DNA of 64,000 nt from Bidens hawaiensis. Lineage: Eukaryota; Streptophyta; Magnoliopsida; Asterales; Asteraceae. The position numbers and the translations under genes are program-made. The notes below the pieces were generated by a model. The model made no database searches. It was not told the DNA's origin and saw only the letters and a program-made list of their open reading frames with translations. Location: assembly GCA_021521415.1 (NCBI GenBank), contig JAIQDT010003581.1, forward strand, positions 124,001 to 188,000, read 5' to 3'. This document shows positions 1-12,246 of this stretch, piece by piece; within the stretch, counting starts at the first letter, position 1; each line of letters begins with the position of its first letter.

Positions 1-600
1 TGTTATATCTATTGTGAAATATTTTAAATAAAAGAAATTTTTATAAATCATCTTATTTAAAATAAAGTTTATAAGTTTATGATGATCAACAAATCATAAG
101 ATTTAGATAAATATATATTCATGCTTGTTCTTGCATAATAACTAGGTTTGATCCAAGATTTAGAAAAATCATAGTGTTTATCTTGGATATCCATGATCAT
201 ATTGATTCTTAAAACCAAAATATAAGATTTTTATGATAAAAGTAACATGATCATGAAGAACAACTTATGAACAAGTATGAACATTCAAGATAAATATCAA
301 ATCAATAGATATAAAATGGATGAAATGGTAAAAACTTACTTGTTAGTGCTCTTAAGATTAAGAAAATAATGTATTGAGGTGTGAAAATAATGGAAGACTT
401 GTCCTCCTTTTGTAGTGAAAATATAGAGTTGTTATGTCTTATGGAATTAAAGAAATTAAATCATGTTTAATATAATTAAAACACAAATTAAAAATAGTTT
501 AATGGGTCATTCAAAAGGTTTAACTATTTTAATAAACCTTATGTAATTAAAACATATATTAGTTTTTTTAATTAGTTAAGTAACATAATATGAAAAGATG

Positions 601-654
<54 letters not shown>

Positions 655-921
655 GTAGTAGTAGTAGTTAAATAATAATTCTAGTAAATTGCATGGGACA
701 TGTACATAAATATTTGATCTTGATTATGAATGTTTTAAATTTGTATGTAGTACTACAAAGGTGGTGAAAAGTATAATTGCATAGAAATGATCACATAAAA
801 TACATTAACGAAAATTGAGATTAATTAATAATATTATAAAAATATATAAATTTAAATAGAAACAAAACCGAAAATTTAAAACGGGTCGGGGTTTCGGGTT
901 TAAAAATTAACGAATGTTACA
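1..921 (-). mobile_element. Element A, downstream (3') LTR, truncated by window edge
   Basis: This stretch repeats at 5901-6795 with few differences, so the two are the LTRs of one element. The LTR ends in TGTTACA at 921. The element reads on the minus strand: the primer site lies beside the right LTR, and just right of 921 is the complement of the junction motif TTTCGGGACGAAATTTC that precedes a 3' LTR. The start of this LTR lies outside the window, so no target duplication can be checked. The main length difference between the copies is an (AAT)n run, long here (about 598-651) and short near 6500. No coding sequence is seen. Confidence 0.88.
598..651. repeat. (AAT)n microsatellite in element A LTR
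   Basis: About 18 uninterrupted AAT/ATA triplets are followed by a short GTA run. The matching place in the other LTR (about 6497-6535) has only a few GAT/AAT units. The run has therefore expanded or contracted since insertion. Confidence 0.9.
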
Positions 922-3829
922 GGATTCACAACTTTTAGAAATTTCGTCCCGAAATTAAAATAAAAATAAAATTTTAGAAGAAAACAACTAAAAGTTGTTC
1001 AAAGTTTAAACAATTTATACATACATATTTAAATAATAAAAAAATAACGCCGATATTTGAATGAACCGAAAGACGCCACAAATGGGAAATATGACAAGGA
1101 CACTTATATATAGGATGTACTAGCGGCGTATCCACCATGCACTTATAATATTGCATTTGTCCCGGTTTTCCAAAATCATTCCAAGTTTCGAGTTATTTCA
1201 CACGACCGAACTTATTATATTTTTCATGCGAGAACTTTGATAATTACGTGTCGACCCATAATTAGTTCTTATTGTCGGATGGTCCATATAACTTGCTCTA
1301 TTGTGTGGTTTTAAGACAGACATTTGATAGACAAATAAAATTCATATAGAACGTTGAAAGTAAATAAATAAAAATAATAATGAATTAAAAGGGTAAAAAC
1401 ATTACCAAACACCTTAATAGACCGTTCAGGCCAAGGGCAGTGCAAAAACACTAAATCAAGTAAATAATATCATCGTGTCTAAACCAAGTAAACGATGTTA
1501 AAAACGAAATAAACGAGGTAATGAAGCCAAAGAATGAAACATTTAGAATCATAACATGTAATTGAAATAATAGGGTCGAGAATAACTTGGCAGGTAAACG
1601 TAGCATTTAACCAACGATGTATGAACTTGTAAATTGATAAACGCATTGGGTTCGAGAATGGCTTAGATAAACGAAACTTTTAAGTATCAAAATACCATGA
1701 TGTTTAACAAATAGAAATCTTCGAAAGAATGCAGCGCAATTAACGGTAACATAGAGGTGAAATGAAGTGAACATTACAACATATAAATTAACAATTTGAA
1801 ATAAAACGGATATATGAAATTCTATATTCACATTATTAAAATCCATTTAAGTTTGTGAAAGAAAAGTTCCAATAGCAACCTTGAGTTTATCAAAGTGAAC
1901 AACTGAAATTTTGAAATCAAAATAAAGCATTGATTCCAGATTGATGAAACCAAGAACAACATAATGGTTTAAAAAAACATCGAGTGAAAGATAAGTACAC
2001 GAATAAACAAAACAATTTGTGTATAACATAATATAAACTCGACATGTACATGGAACACATTCCCGGTTCTAAGTAAACGAATTCGTTTGGAGAGAACCGG
2101 TCACCGATAGTAAAATGTAGAAATAGAATGAAAATACGGTTTCTATTAGGTAGCTATACATACATGTTCATAGTCTCAATTTTCACTTAATGGTTACGTT
2201 TAAGAAAAATGGGTCATAGACCACGAGATTTGAAATAACAAACGTAAACCGATTTAATATAGCGAATAAGAATGGTGTACGAATTCACGTTTCGTAAAAA
2301 TACAAACGAATATGAATCAAAGATCAATGAACAATCAAAATAAACTACTTAACCAATATTCTAAAGAAGTGGATATAAAAAAATAACTTTGGGTACGTCT
2401 GAAAAATACGTGAAGAAGAAGTTAAAGAAAAGAAAATGTAGCTTGCGACGCTTGTCTTCTCGAATGCAGGTTTGTTTGTGGCATGAAAGTTGACGTGGGA
2501 GGTGATGCCATGATTTCTTAGCCGAAACTCATTAGCGTTAACGGAAGGAAAAGAAATGAAGGGATACATCATATATTTTAATTTACGAAAATCGGTTGTA
2601 AATCGTGATGCCTTAAATTTCATGATGAAATAAAATTTATTCTATTTTATTTAGATATTTTTAGCTATCACTAAGACTTGCAAGTTTTATGAAACTTTAA
2701 ACGTAAAACAAATGTTTCTTTTGGCCAATGACATAGAAAAAATAATTGTCAAATTACTTGACTTATTGAATGAAAAATGGTTTCAAAAGGGCTCAAAACT
2801 TGTTTGAAGTAAATATTTTACTTTAAATGTTATTATATTAATAGTAGTGACGATGATTCTAGAATTAATAATATTACTACAAATAAAAAAATATATAATA
2901 TTGATAATTACTGTAACAATGATGATGATGATGACAGTGATGGTACTAATAACAATAGTAGTAGTAATATTAGTTGTGATGAAAATATTAATAACTTTAA
3001 TAATAATAATAATAATATTATCAGTAATAATAATAACAATAGAGATAATAAAATCTTTTTAAAGAAAATCCATTTGACTGAAAGTTAAAAATAACTGAGG
3101 ATTTTGGAATTAGACGCGAGGTATTAGTAAAAGAAACAAAATGCAGGGGAGTATGCAAAAGAATATATAGACGAGTTTGATGAATTTTGTAAGGATCTAA
3201 GTATTAAAACCAGAAACCCATGTAAGGTCAACAAAGGATGCGGGGTTAAGGTACTGCATGGCGGAAACAAGTTAGGCCTTCCAAAGTACGGCGAGTGTGC
3301 TTGGGTCACTACAGTGATAGTAAGCTTGAAGCATGAGATCAAGCATATGATTGAGACAAGTGGTTAGGTACAGGTCTTGCAGATGGGTGTGTGGCGTTGA
3401 TTTTGGGTAATTTTAGAAATAAGTAGTAATTGAATTTACCACAAATTGAAGTGTATCAACGTTTCAGGGAAGTAAAGTGGTGGGATTTACACATACTATA
3501 CAAAGGGCGTGTTTCTATGCAAGGCTTTTCGGTTGTGTTTGGTTTGAGTTTCCAAGAATTTTGATAGGTTTTGAGTTTGAATTTACTATGGTTATGAAGT
3601 GGGTATGGTTAAACATGGGATGATCGGGATCGCGGAGGCCATTTGCTTGATATCTTGGATTGTCATTTTGCGAGTGGAGTGCGACAACTAGGAAAACGAG
3701 GAGGCATGATACGAACATGAAGAATTCGCGTGACTTGGGATGTAAGTATGAAAACGATTAATAGATACATCAATAAAAACAAGTAAAGAAAAGAAATCTC
3801 ATGAAACAAATTTTAAATCGAAATTGGAA

Positions 3830-4400
3830 TTCCCATGAAACGTCATGAGTTTTCACCTTTCAATAAACGAAAACCTAATAAATCATTGAATAATCATTGG
3901 GAAAAAGTATTAAACTTAACAATAAATAATGAAATTGAATTGAAAATCGAGTGTTCATGAACCACCATGACTTTTAAATTTTAATTCTAAAACATATGAG
4001 TAAATGAACATAGCAATAAGTAATCAAATTGAAATTCGACCCTTCATATATCTCCATGACCTTTTGAATTTTCAATTCTAAAACGTAGTAGTAAATGAAT
4101 AAAATAATATACTGATCGAATCGAAGTTCAACCATTTATGTATCACCATAACTTTTTGAACTTTCAATTCTAAAGCGTAATAGTAAGATAATAAAGTAAT
4201 CTTATTGAGATTCGGTTATTACCTTTCGAGATTTTTTTAAAAAAATTTTTAAACCGTAAATAAATGTATAAATAAAGAAAATGAGCTGAAATTTAACTAT
4301 TCTCGTATCAAAATGCTTAATTAAATCGAACCGAAAGCTGAGTATTCGTGTATCGTCACGACTTGATAGACTTTCAATTAAAACACATTGTAAAACATAG
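3830..4400. repeat. Degenerate ~90-bp tandem repeat in element A
   Basis: The phrase ACCATGACTTTT...AATTCTAAAAC recurs near 3842, 3964, 4057, 4145 and 4352, at roughly 90-120 bp spacing. Substitutions and small indels separate the copies. It does not encode a continuous repeat protein. Confidence 0.6.
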
Positions 4401-4712
4401 AGAGTCGGACGTCAAACATCCCATAAGCCATCGAAAACTGAAAATCAAAAATCTGATTATTGAAAATCCTCAGAATCTTTACGTTAGGCATAAGCCTTGG
4501 ACTTGTGTGTGATATTTTTGTAAATAAGGCAAAGTATAATATCATTTGCGTACATGAGGCATAAACAAATCAATAATAACCAAATAATATGTATTGAACA
4601 ATCAAATAGGGCCATAAAATTTATAATCATGTAACCCTAAATAAATAAAAATAAGCAATAACCAACTAGAACACTACGTCTAATGTCCTATCTTATAGTC
4701 ACGACTCTGATA

Positions 4713-4725
4713 CCAATCTGTAACA
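4713..4725 (-). other. Element A primer-binding site
   Basis: On the minus strand the bases just inside the LTR read TGGTATCAGAGTC. This matches the 3' end complement of initiator tRNA-Met used by many plant LTR elements. It lies 3 bp inside the LTR end at 4729 and fixes the element's orientation. Confidence 0.85.
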
Positions 4726-4728
4726 TCC

Positions 4729-6795
4729 CGGCTAAAGCGGAATACGCCCGAGTGTGACATACAGATTGCTCAAAACACATGTGACACTATTAAGTGACAA
4801 TATTATCATTAATTTATTTAAACAACAAGTACACAATTTTGGAAGTAAGAGAAATACAAATAAATACACATTTAAGCAATTCGTCCATTTAAGTTGAATA
4901 TCCTAAGTACTAATGTCTTCGTCATTTCAGCGTTCTCTAAATAAGGTACCTGTAGCATATATATAAAATAATGTCAACTAAATGAATAGTTGGTGAGTTC
5001 ACACAAGTTTTGATATAAATACATACAAATCTACAATTCCGTGAACAAGCATAAATGAGCAAGTAAGGTCCTTTCCAATTGGAATTGTGCACCAACGTAC
5101 TCGGATAATAGCGCAAGTAAGTGTCATTTCCGTTGGTAATAACCAACATACTCGGATCGGGGGTCCCTATTCCACTCATAACATCGAGGTCCTGAGTGCA
5201 TAGGGGGCGTATGATCATACGTAATGAGGAAACCATGAGCACGTAATCTTTGAGCAAGTAAGCAAATAAACACAAAAGTACATGTAACGAATTGTAGTTT
5301 GTAAATAATGAATAACGAAATTGTAATGTTCATAGGATATATATGCTACCCCCAAAAGTAGTAAAAGAATAAAAAAGGGGTGTGAGAAACTCACCTTTGC
5401 AATTGGATGATAACTTGATATAATAACCGAAAGCGCGTTTAAGGAAATAAATGATCGAACCTCACAAACTATAATTAAAAAGGAAATACAAAATTTAAAG
5501 ACTAACTATCGGGATTATAAAAGTTAATTAATATTAGTTTTAGGAATTATGCGTTATTTAAATATCTATTTCATTAACTTATGGCAAATGGGGACTTGAG
5601 AATTTTTAATTAGTTTAACAACAATGAATAAAGTTTATAAAAGTCGTTTGATGTTTATTAGTTTAAAAATGAGTTGTAGATACATAATTATAACTTATTA
5701 ATATAAGATTAAATAACAATATTAATAATAATTTATGATTAAACGTTTTTTTTCCAAGTAACATAATTAATTAATTTACTAATTAATTAACTTAAATGTT
5801 TTGCATGAATTCTTTTAAAGAAATTATAAATATTAGTTTATGTTGAAATAACATAAAAAATAATTAATTTACTCAATTATTAATTTAAAGATATGAAGTA
5901 TGTTATATCTATTGTGAAATATTTTAAATAAAAGAAATTTTTATAAATCATCATATTTAAAAGAAAGTTTATAAGTTTATGATGATCAACAAACCATGAG
6001 ATTTAGATAAATATATATTCATGCTTGTTCTTACATAATAACTAGGTTTGATCCAAAATTTAGAAAAAATCATAGTGTTTATCTTGGATATCCATGATTA
6101 TATTGATTCTTAAAACCAAAATATAAGATTTTTATGATAAAAGTAACATGATAATGAAGAACAACTTATGAACAAGTATGAACATTCAAGATAAATATCA
6201 AAACAATAGATATAAAATGGTTGAAATGGTAAAAACTTACTTGTTAGTGCTTTTAAGCTTAAGAAAATAATGTATTGAGGTGTGAAAATAATGGAAGACT
6301 TGTCCTCCTTTTGTAGTGAAAATATAGAGTTGTTATATCTTATGGAATTAAATAAATTAAATCATGTTTAATATAATTAAAACACAAATTAAAAATAGTT
6401 TAATGGGTCATTCAAAAGGTTTAACTATTTTAATAAACTTTATGTAATTAAAACATATATTAGTTTTTTTTATTAGTTAAGTAACATAATATGAAAAGAT
6501 GATGATAATGATAATAATAATAATAAAAGTAGTAGTAGTAGTTAAATAATAATTCTAGTAAATTGCATGGGACATGTACATAAATATTTGATCTTGATTA
6601 TGAATGTTTTAAATTTGTATGTAGTACTACAAAGGTGGTGAAAAGTATAATTGCATAGAAATGATCACATAAAATACATTAACGAAAATTGAGATTAATT
6701 AATAATATTATAAAAATATATAAATTTAAATAGAAACAAAACCGAAAATTTAAAACGGGTCGGGGTTTCGGGTTTAAAAATTAACGAATGTTACA
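4729..6795 (-). mobile_element. Element A, upstream (5') LTR, complete
   Basis: This is a 2,067-bp LTR running from TGTAACATCCCGG to CGAATGTTACA in plus coordinates. It carries on the minus strand the intron-like layout seen in other LTRs here: a donor-like AAAG/GTGAGT at 5394 followed by TTTTGGGGGT, and an acceptor-like TATGCTACAG ending at 4950. The right edge abuts CCTTGAGAGC, the tail of a B-type LTR, so A inserted into an older B-type LTR. Confidence 0.88.
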
Positions 6796-6858
6796 CCTTG
6801 AGAGCTGTGAGCAATCAGCTCACGCCCCGGCATTTCTGTCGTAGGTTGGGGTGTGACA
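6796..6858 (+). mobile_element. Last 63 bp of an older B-type LTR
   Basis: The sequence CCTTGAGAGCTGTGAGCAAT through GGGTGTGACA matches the ends of both element B LTRs (19664-19726 and 24963-25025) with few changes. It is the target into which element A inserted. The rest of that LTR lies left of the window. Confidence 0.8.
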
Positions 6859-8270
6859 CACGGACCGAACCAAAACCGAACTCTCGTTTAAACTCTTTCT
6901 TTATATGATATAATATAAGTTGCATGTGAGATTAAAGTTTCTAAGTTATTTTATTTACTTTTTGTATTTGTTGTTATGATATGGATTTGTTGGAACCAAA
7001 CTTGGTCATATACCAAGTCTTGAACCAACCAAATCGAACTAAACCGAGTTCACTCGCTTAAAACGCACTAGTTGTGTATTTGGTCACCGAATCTCATAGT
7101 TTTCTTTTAAGATCTTATTATAAATGTTTTTTAAAATACCTGGTATGTCGGATCCAAATTGATCTTATAACAAGCTTGGACCGATGAAACCGAACACTCG
7201 CTTAACATTGACGTTTAGTATGTTTGTTTCGGACTTGACAACTTGTCAAAACCAGAACCGACTAAACCGAGCACTCGTTAAAATCCTGTTTTGGTATTTA
7301 TCTATCAAGGGGTCGTGCACTATTGCATTAAACCAATAACCCACATATTTACTTAACAAAGGTTAAGTAAAACATATGCATAGAACACCGAGACGCGATT
7401 TTGGGTTAGCTTACTTTTCAAACTGTCACTTTAATTACTTAAATTTTTACACTTTAAACTCCAAAACTTTGTTTACTTATTTTGTTTGTCATTTTATTTT
7501 ACTTAAGTTTTGTCAAGACATCTTACTAACTCAAGGATCTTTTAACCTAGGACTCTCACGTTAACTCGTTGAACCCGTTTTCCCGAATCTTTCTCTTGAA
7601 CAAATTCTTCATCAAAGTCACTTATTCCAAGTGAGTAATCACACTCCTACTTTTACGTTTTTATACTTTTGGGGGTGACATGCGTACCATATTCAAACTT
7701 ACATGTTTTAAGACCTCAATACTAAATCCGCAATTCAACAATATGTGTTTATATGAATATTTGCTCGATCATTTGTTTATGCCTCAAATTGATTACGTGC
7801 AAGAGTATTGATTTTAGTGTTGTTGTTAAGCCTCATTAAGTATGATCATACGCTCCCCTAACTATTTTAGCATTGTGCTAATAGAACATGGCTTCATTAT
7901 CTGAGCATTTTGGTTGTTACCAAAATGAAACGATCCTCAGTTATTTACTTTACATTTACAATGGCAGTTGCGCTATTCTTTCTATACATTTAAATTGTGA
8001 TTTTTGCCTCCTTATATACATATAACAAAAACTAGTTTATTGCTCACCAACATTCGTGTTGATCTAATCTATTTTTATGCATGCTACAGGTTTACTTTTA
8101 GGTTTCTCATGAAGATTGAAGACTCATCATTTAGATTATATGTTTAGGATATTTTAATGAATTAATATTGTTGTAATTGTTTGTATTTGATATTTGAACA
8201 AGTTGTACTTGAATTATTGAATGAAATAAATGAGTTAAGTAAATATTGTCACTTTAATAGTGTCATTGTG
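6859..8270 (+). mobile_element. Old, diverged LTR-like sequence flanking element B
   Basis: No gene is recognised here. The stretch follows the layout of the other LTRs. Four degenerate repeats of a motif like AACCGAGCACTCG lie at 6870-7290. A donor-like AAGTGAGT at 7631 is followed by TTTTGGGGGTGACATGCG. A TGATCATACGC block follows, then TGCTCACCAAC, and an acceptor-like ATGCTACAG ends at 8089. The last five bases, TTGTG, are one copy of element B's target duplication. A short open frame at 7376-7564 has no recognisable product. Confidence 0.5.
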
Positions 8271-8514
8271 TGTAACAACTCGAATTTTTCCAATTTAGAT
8301 TTTATTCGTAACCCGACCCGTTTTTTTAAGTTCGGAAAGTTTATTAATAAAATATCAAGTTTAATTAACTATTATAATATTATGAATTAATCATTTATTA
8401 TATAAAACACCTTTCAGTATTATACAATTTGACCCCTTAACAAACATTTAACTCTTTAGTGTCTACACTTCCAAACTTCAAGGACTAAACTACAAATTTT
8501 GATTTAACCCGTTA
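8271..8514 (+). mobile_element. Element B 5' LTR, first part
   Basis: It starts TGTAACAACTCG and matches the start of B's 3' LTR (22708 onward). TTGTG at 8266-8270 is repeated at 25026-25030 just beyond the far end, which defines the 5-bp target duplication. Similarity to the 3' LTR stops near 8514, where gypsy element G1 begins. The next ~120 bp expected from the 3' LTR are missing. Confidence 0.87.
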
Positions 8515-8606
8515 TTATGAAAATACGAGTTATTATGAGTCGGGCTAGTGTTGGGTTAAATGGATATGGGTTATGGACTTGGGTCATGAAAGGAAAGAGG
8601 AAAAGA

Positions 8607-8642
8607 CCATGGGCTTAAGCCCATGATCCATAATTATATAAA
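8607..8642 (+). promoter_or_regulatory. G1 LTR core promoter: 18-bp palindrome and TATA box
   Basis: CATGGGCTTAAGCCCATG (8608-8625) is a perfect 18-bp palindrome. TATATAAA follows at 8635-8642. The 3' LTR has the same arrangement near 15830-15865. The left half, CCATGGGCTTAAG, recurs before the TATA boxes of LTR C and the solo LTR, which supports a promoter role. Transcription start is not known. Confidence 0.6.
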
Positions 8643-9034
8643 CCATTAATCACCCATTTAATTCATTTTACACATATTCCATACACCACCAAAACACACA
8701 CTTAAGCTCTCTCACTAATTTCTCTCATTTTCTCTAGTATGATGTTGTATGAGCTTAAACCCGTTAGATATGGTCACGAAACGACAAGCCAATACCGCTA
8801 AACGGTTTAAGTCACGAGATCCGTGTGGAATCGGGTATAAACCGAACCTAAGATGAGCTTAGGGATCACCCTAGCTCAAATCTGGATCGAACGGGGCGAA
8901 AAACGGAGAAAAACGAGTCAAAACTTGTTTTTTCGGCGAAACCGTGTTTTTACGGCGACGACACCGGAAAGGCAGCGCCGGAAGTGGTACGAGGTTAAGA
9001 AGAATGTCAAAGAATGTTCTAACATTATCTGACC

Positions 9035-9355
9035 TAACCCTAATTCGTTAACGGGAAGTTAACGAACTAGGGATGTTTCGCCAGGTGATTCGTTGAAGAA
9101 AACATAGCGAACTAGCTTCAGTTCGTGTTCAATTCATTAAGGGGAAAAGATAACAAATCACCCTTGATTCGTTATAGTCAGTTCGTTAAAGGAGATAATG
9201 AATTAGAAGGACCAATTCGTTACCCGGACTGATTCGTTATATGGACTGATTCGTCCAAAGGACCAGTTCGTTAAAAGGTCCAATTCGTTTAAATAACCAG
9301 TTCGTTACAGGAACCAGTTCGTTATGATAAGTCAATTTGTTAAGAATAAGTAACG
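9035..9355 (+). repeat. TTCGTTA/TAACGAA motif array in G1 LTR
   Basis: TTCGTT or its complement occurs about 15-20 times in ~320 bp, often in phrases such as GGACCAGTTCGTTAAAAGG. The 3' LTR has the same array at 16150-16490 with extra or missing units. It lies between the TATA box and the donor-like GTGAGT. Confidence 0.7.
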
Positions 9356-9984
9356 AACTAGAAGTTTAACATAATGACAGAACAGTCCCTAGACTTAGAA
9401 AAGAATGAGATAATTACATAATAGCGGGACTTTGATAATTTATGAAAGATACCTTAAAAGGTTAACGAGTAACGATTAACTAATCAGTAATGACCCAATC
9501 AAGTAAAACCGGCTTAGAAACATGAGATCAATTAAGTAGATGATAAGAAGAGCTGGAGCCGTATTTAATATATGTATGATTATATAGTTAGTCGTGCTCA
9601 GCTCAGGAAAGGATTAACTATAAACAGTGAACGTAATCGCGTTCAGGTGAGTTTCTAGCCCCATTTCCTTGTTATATTTTTGGGGCTGTGTGCATACTCT
9701 ATGTGAGAGTTAATACACCTACCTTAAGTGGTAAGTGTATGCCTTGTATGATTTATGTATGATGACTGCTTGACGGTGCGTGAAAGATCTTCGGATATTG
9801 CATGTACCGTCAGGTGGGAGTTAAAGATATGATTGATATATATGATGTATGAATGATGTATGCATGAATATATATATGATGTATGAATAATGTATGTATG
9901 ATATGTTGATGGTACGTGAACGCTCTTCGGAGATTGCACGTGTTGTCAAGGAAAGTATGTAGGAACATGTATGGTACAGTTTCA

Positions 9985-10150
9985 TGAAATAAAGGGACCA
10001 GACCCTAATAATATCTGTGAGGATAGGGACCATACCCTAATAATATCTGTGAGGCTGGGGACCAGACCCTTATAATATCTGTGAGGATCGGGACCAGACC
10101 CTTATAATATCTATGATGTTAGGGTCCAGACCCTTATAATATCTGTGAGG
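9985..10150 (+). repeat. ~37-bp minisatellite, core CCCTAATAATATCTGTGAGG (G1 5' LTR)
   Basis: About five tandem units of the form GGGACCAGACCCTAATAATATC plus TGTGAGGAT are present. The 3' LTR has about six units at 17128-17320. A related unit occurs in LTR C and in the solo LTR. Confidence 0.85.
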
Positions 10151-10577
10151 TTATAGGGCGGAAGGCTCTTTAAGTAGTAAGGATAGTTATGTATGTAAAG
10201 TAAAGTATGAATGATGTACACACCTTCGGGCTCGTGTGAAAGTATGTGAACAAATTGTAAGTTGTATGATTATCTAGAACTCACTCAGCGTATCTGACTT
10301 TTAGTATGCACATAGGTGAGTAGAATGAGACAGCTGGCTTGAGCGGGTATACATGGCAGAAGAATAAGCGTCTGGCATCTGAGGACGCAAGTTGTTTTAT
10401 GTTTAATGATTTAATGTTGAAACACAAGAATGTTTAAGACAAGTTATGATTAATTATGTAATTTTTACGAAAGTTTTATATTCTGCGTAAAGTTTTTATT
10501 AACTCTGATATTTAGAACCATGTTTATGAGTAAATCCAACGTCCAAAGTAGGGCACTGGTAACAGGGCCTTACAAGT

Positions 10578-10590
10578 TGGTATCAGAGAA
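10578..10590 (+). other. G1 primer-binding site
   Basis: TGGTATCAGAG begins 3 bp after the 5' LTR end at 10574. This is the initiator tRNA-Met-type primer site usual in chromovirus-like gypsy elements. Confidence 0.85.
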
Positions 10591-11023
10591 AAGTTCGAGA
10601 GATTTAAGCATCCTACATGCTTAGACTCGAACAGAGAATGGGATTGAAGTAAGAAAAGAAAGAAGATGCCAGTACGAGAATGCCATGTGTCACTCAAGCA
10701 AGCTATGTAAAGGTAAAGTATGTGATTAAATTACATGTAAAGTAGGATGTTGAATAAATGTTTGCGTAATTGCTAAATAAAGAATGTATGATTGCTAGCT
10801 TAATTGCTAGGGATAGGAGTATGTGATGATAGGAACTGTTTGATTGTCTAACTGTTAGAAGTAGAATTAGCACAAATAGACTCATAAAAGGAAGTGTATA
10901 TGACACGTAAAGTAACGTGAGCAGCTAATCATAGCTGGCCACTATTATTACCTGTTAGCCTTACTATCCTTGTACTAAATGGTTCCTTAAGTGATGACGT
11001 TTGTGTTTCCTTATAGAATACGA

Positions 11024-12246
11024 ATGGCTGGAGCTAAGAAAGCTGCAGGAAAAGGAGGACGTACAGGACGTTGTGGTAGACCACGCGTTGTCCGAGAACC
11101 GTCAGTAGAGCCAACCGCTAACAAAGAAGGTGAAGGAAGTGCAACTGGTCGAAATCCGAGTAACAACAAAGTGGTTCAACTGGATCCCGCAATTCAAGCT
11201 GCCATTGACCAAGCGGTAGCAACTGTTGTAAAGAACATGAATCCCAAGAAGTCTACTGGAGGCCGTGAAGGAACCGCTGAAAGGGCGGAGGGTGATGGTA
11301 AGAATGATGATGAAGGGGAGAGGGAAGAATCGAGTGTGGTTAAATCGGTGAAGGTGGATGATAGAAAAAGGGGCCGAGGTGGATGCAACTATAAGTCTTT
11401 CAAAGGCTGTGATCCACCACAGCTAAATGGCTTGGGAGACGCAATCGCTACTCTCCAATGGATAACCGCGATGGATAAAATTATCCGAATTAGCGAATGC
11501 CGTCCCGATCAAGCTGTGGGGTATGCTACCCAATCATTTAGTGAGGAGGCGATGTACTGGTGGGAGTCGGTTGAGCAGAGGAAGAGTCGAGAAGAGATCA
11601 AGGCCTTGAGATGGGACGATCTGAAGGAGTTAGTGATGAAACGATTATGTGCGGATGCTGAGGTTGAGAGGGTTGAAATGAAATTTCTGAGTTTGAAGGC
11701 AGGTAGATGACACACCGCGAATACACCACTGAATTTAACCGTATGTCAAGGCTGGTGCCGGACATGGTGAACACCGAGGCCAAGCGGATCAAGTGTTACC
11801 TTATTGGATTGCCGCATAATGTTCACGTCTTGGTCAAGGATTGTAGACCAGGTACTTTTGATTCTGCTGTAGGGTTGGCGGAAATGGTTTATGATGACTT
11901 GTCGGTGGATGAGGTGGTAGTGTAAGAAAAGAAGGATAAGAAGTGGGTCGCTCCTGCTAAACGACCTGGTACTCAGTTGTGGAACCCCAAGAACAAGCAA
12001 CCAAGAGTTTGGGAGAAGAGATCGTGTAAGACCTGCGGGAAGATGCACGGGGGTGAGTGCAAGTGGGGTAGAAGTTCTGATGTTTGTCCTAAATGTGGAA
12101 AGGCTCATGGTGGGGAATGCAGGATGGGTCTAATGCGTGTTACAAGTGTGGGAAAGTAGGGCATTATGCTAATGAGTGCAGTGCGAAAGCAGCATGTTAC
12201 AAATGTGGCAAGACAGGCCATATGGCAAGGGAGTGCACCGATGGTG
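11024..12246 (+). pseudogene. gag: G1 gag, inactivated
   Basis: Gag forms the particle that packages element RNA. I place the start at ATG 11024, just after a 3'-splice-like TTCCTTATAG; an upstream in-frame ATG at 10991 is less likely. The N-terminal third is basic and low-complexity (GRTGRCGRPR). A retrotransposon gag core follows (ATLQWITAMDKI, YATQSFSEEAMYWW). Four Cys-His knuckles close it: two short ones (CKTCGKMHGGEC, CPKCGKAHGGEC) and two canonical CCHC ones (CYKCGKVGHYANEC, CYKCGKTGHMAREC). A frameshift near 11705, a TAA at 11923-11925 and another frameshift near 12130 break the gene. The broken pieces still line up in order, so the identity is secure. Confidence 0.88.

Larger units (their letters stand above)
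922..4728 (-). mobile_element. Element A internal domain, non-coding (LARD-like)
   Basis: The 3.8 kb between the two LTRs hold no reading frame resembling gag, protease, RT or integrase on either strand; the longest open frames are under 100 codons and match no domain I know. The minus-strand stretch near 1070-1160 (GGATACGCCGCTAGTACATC) closely matches element B near 22505-22560, so A and B share internal sequence. Other contents are a GAT/AAT-rich patch at 2840-3060 and a degenerate ~90-bp repeat at 3830-4400. A hairpin AGGC/GCCT lies near 4482-4498. I infer a large non-autonomous derivative that would depend on proteins supplied by a relative. Confidence 0.75.
8517..10574 (+). mobile_element. 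G1 (Ty3/gypsy) 5' LTR, start truncated
   Basis: It matches the 3' LTR at 15705-17744 but lacks the first ~37 bp (TGTAACATCCCG...), lost together with adjoining element B sequence. In order it holds a palindrome and TATA box (8608-8642), an array of TTCGTTA/TAACGAA motifs (9035-9355), a donor-like CAG/GTGAGT at 9647, a minisatellite with core CCCTAATAATATCTG (9985-10150), an acceptor-like ATAG/GTGAG at 10315, and the terminal CCTTACA. The 3' LTR differs by many substitutions and an ~85-bp deletion, so G1 is not young. Confidence 0.88.

Noticed and set aside
2847..3062. Open frame rich in Ile, Met and Val (membrane-like)
   Set aside because: It is a translation of an AAT/GAT-rich low-complexity patch.
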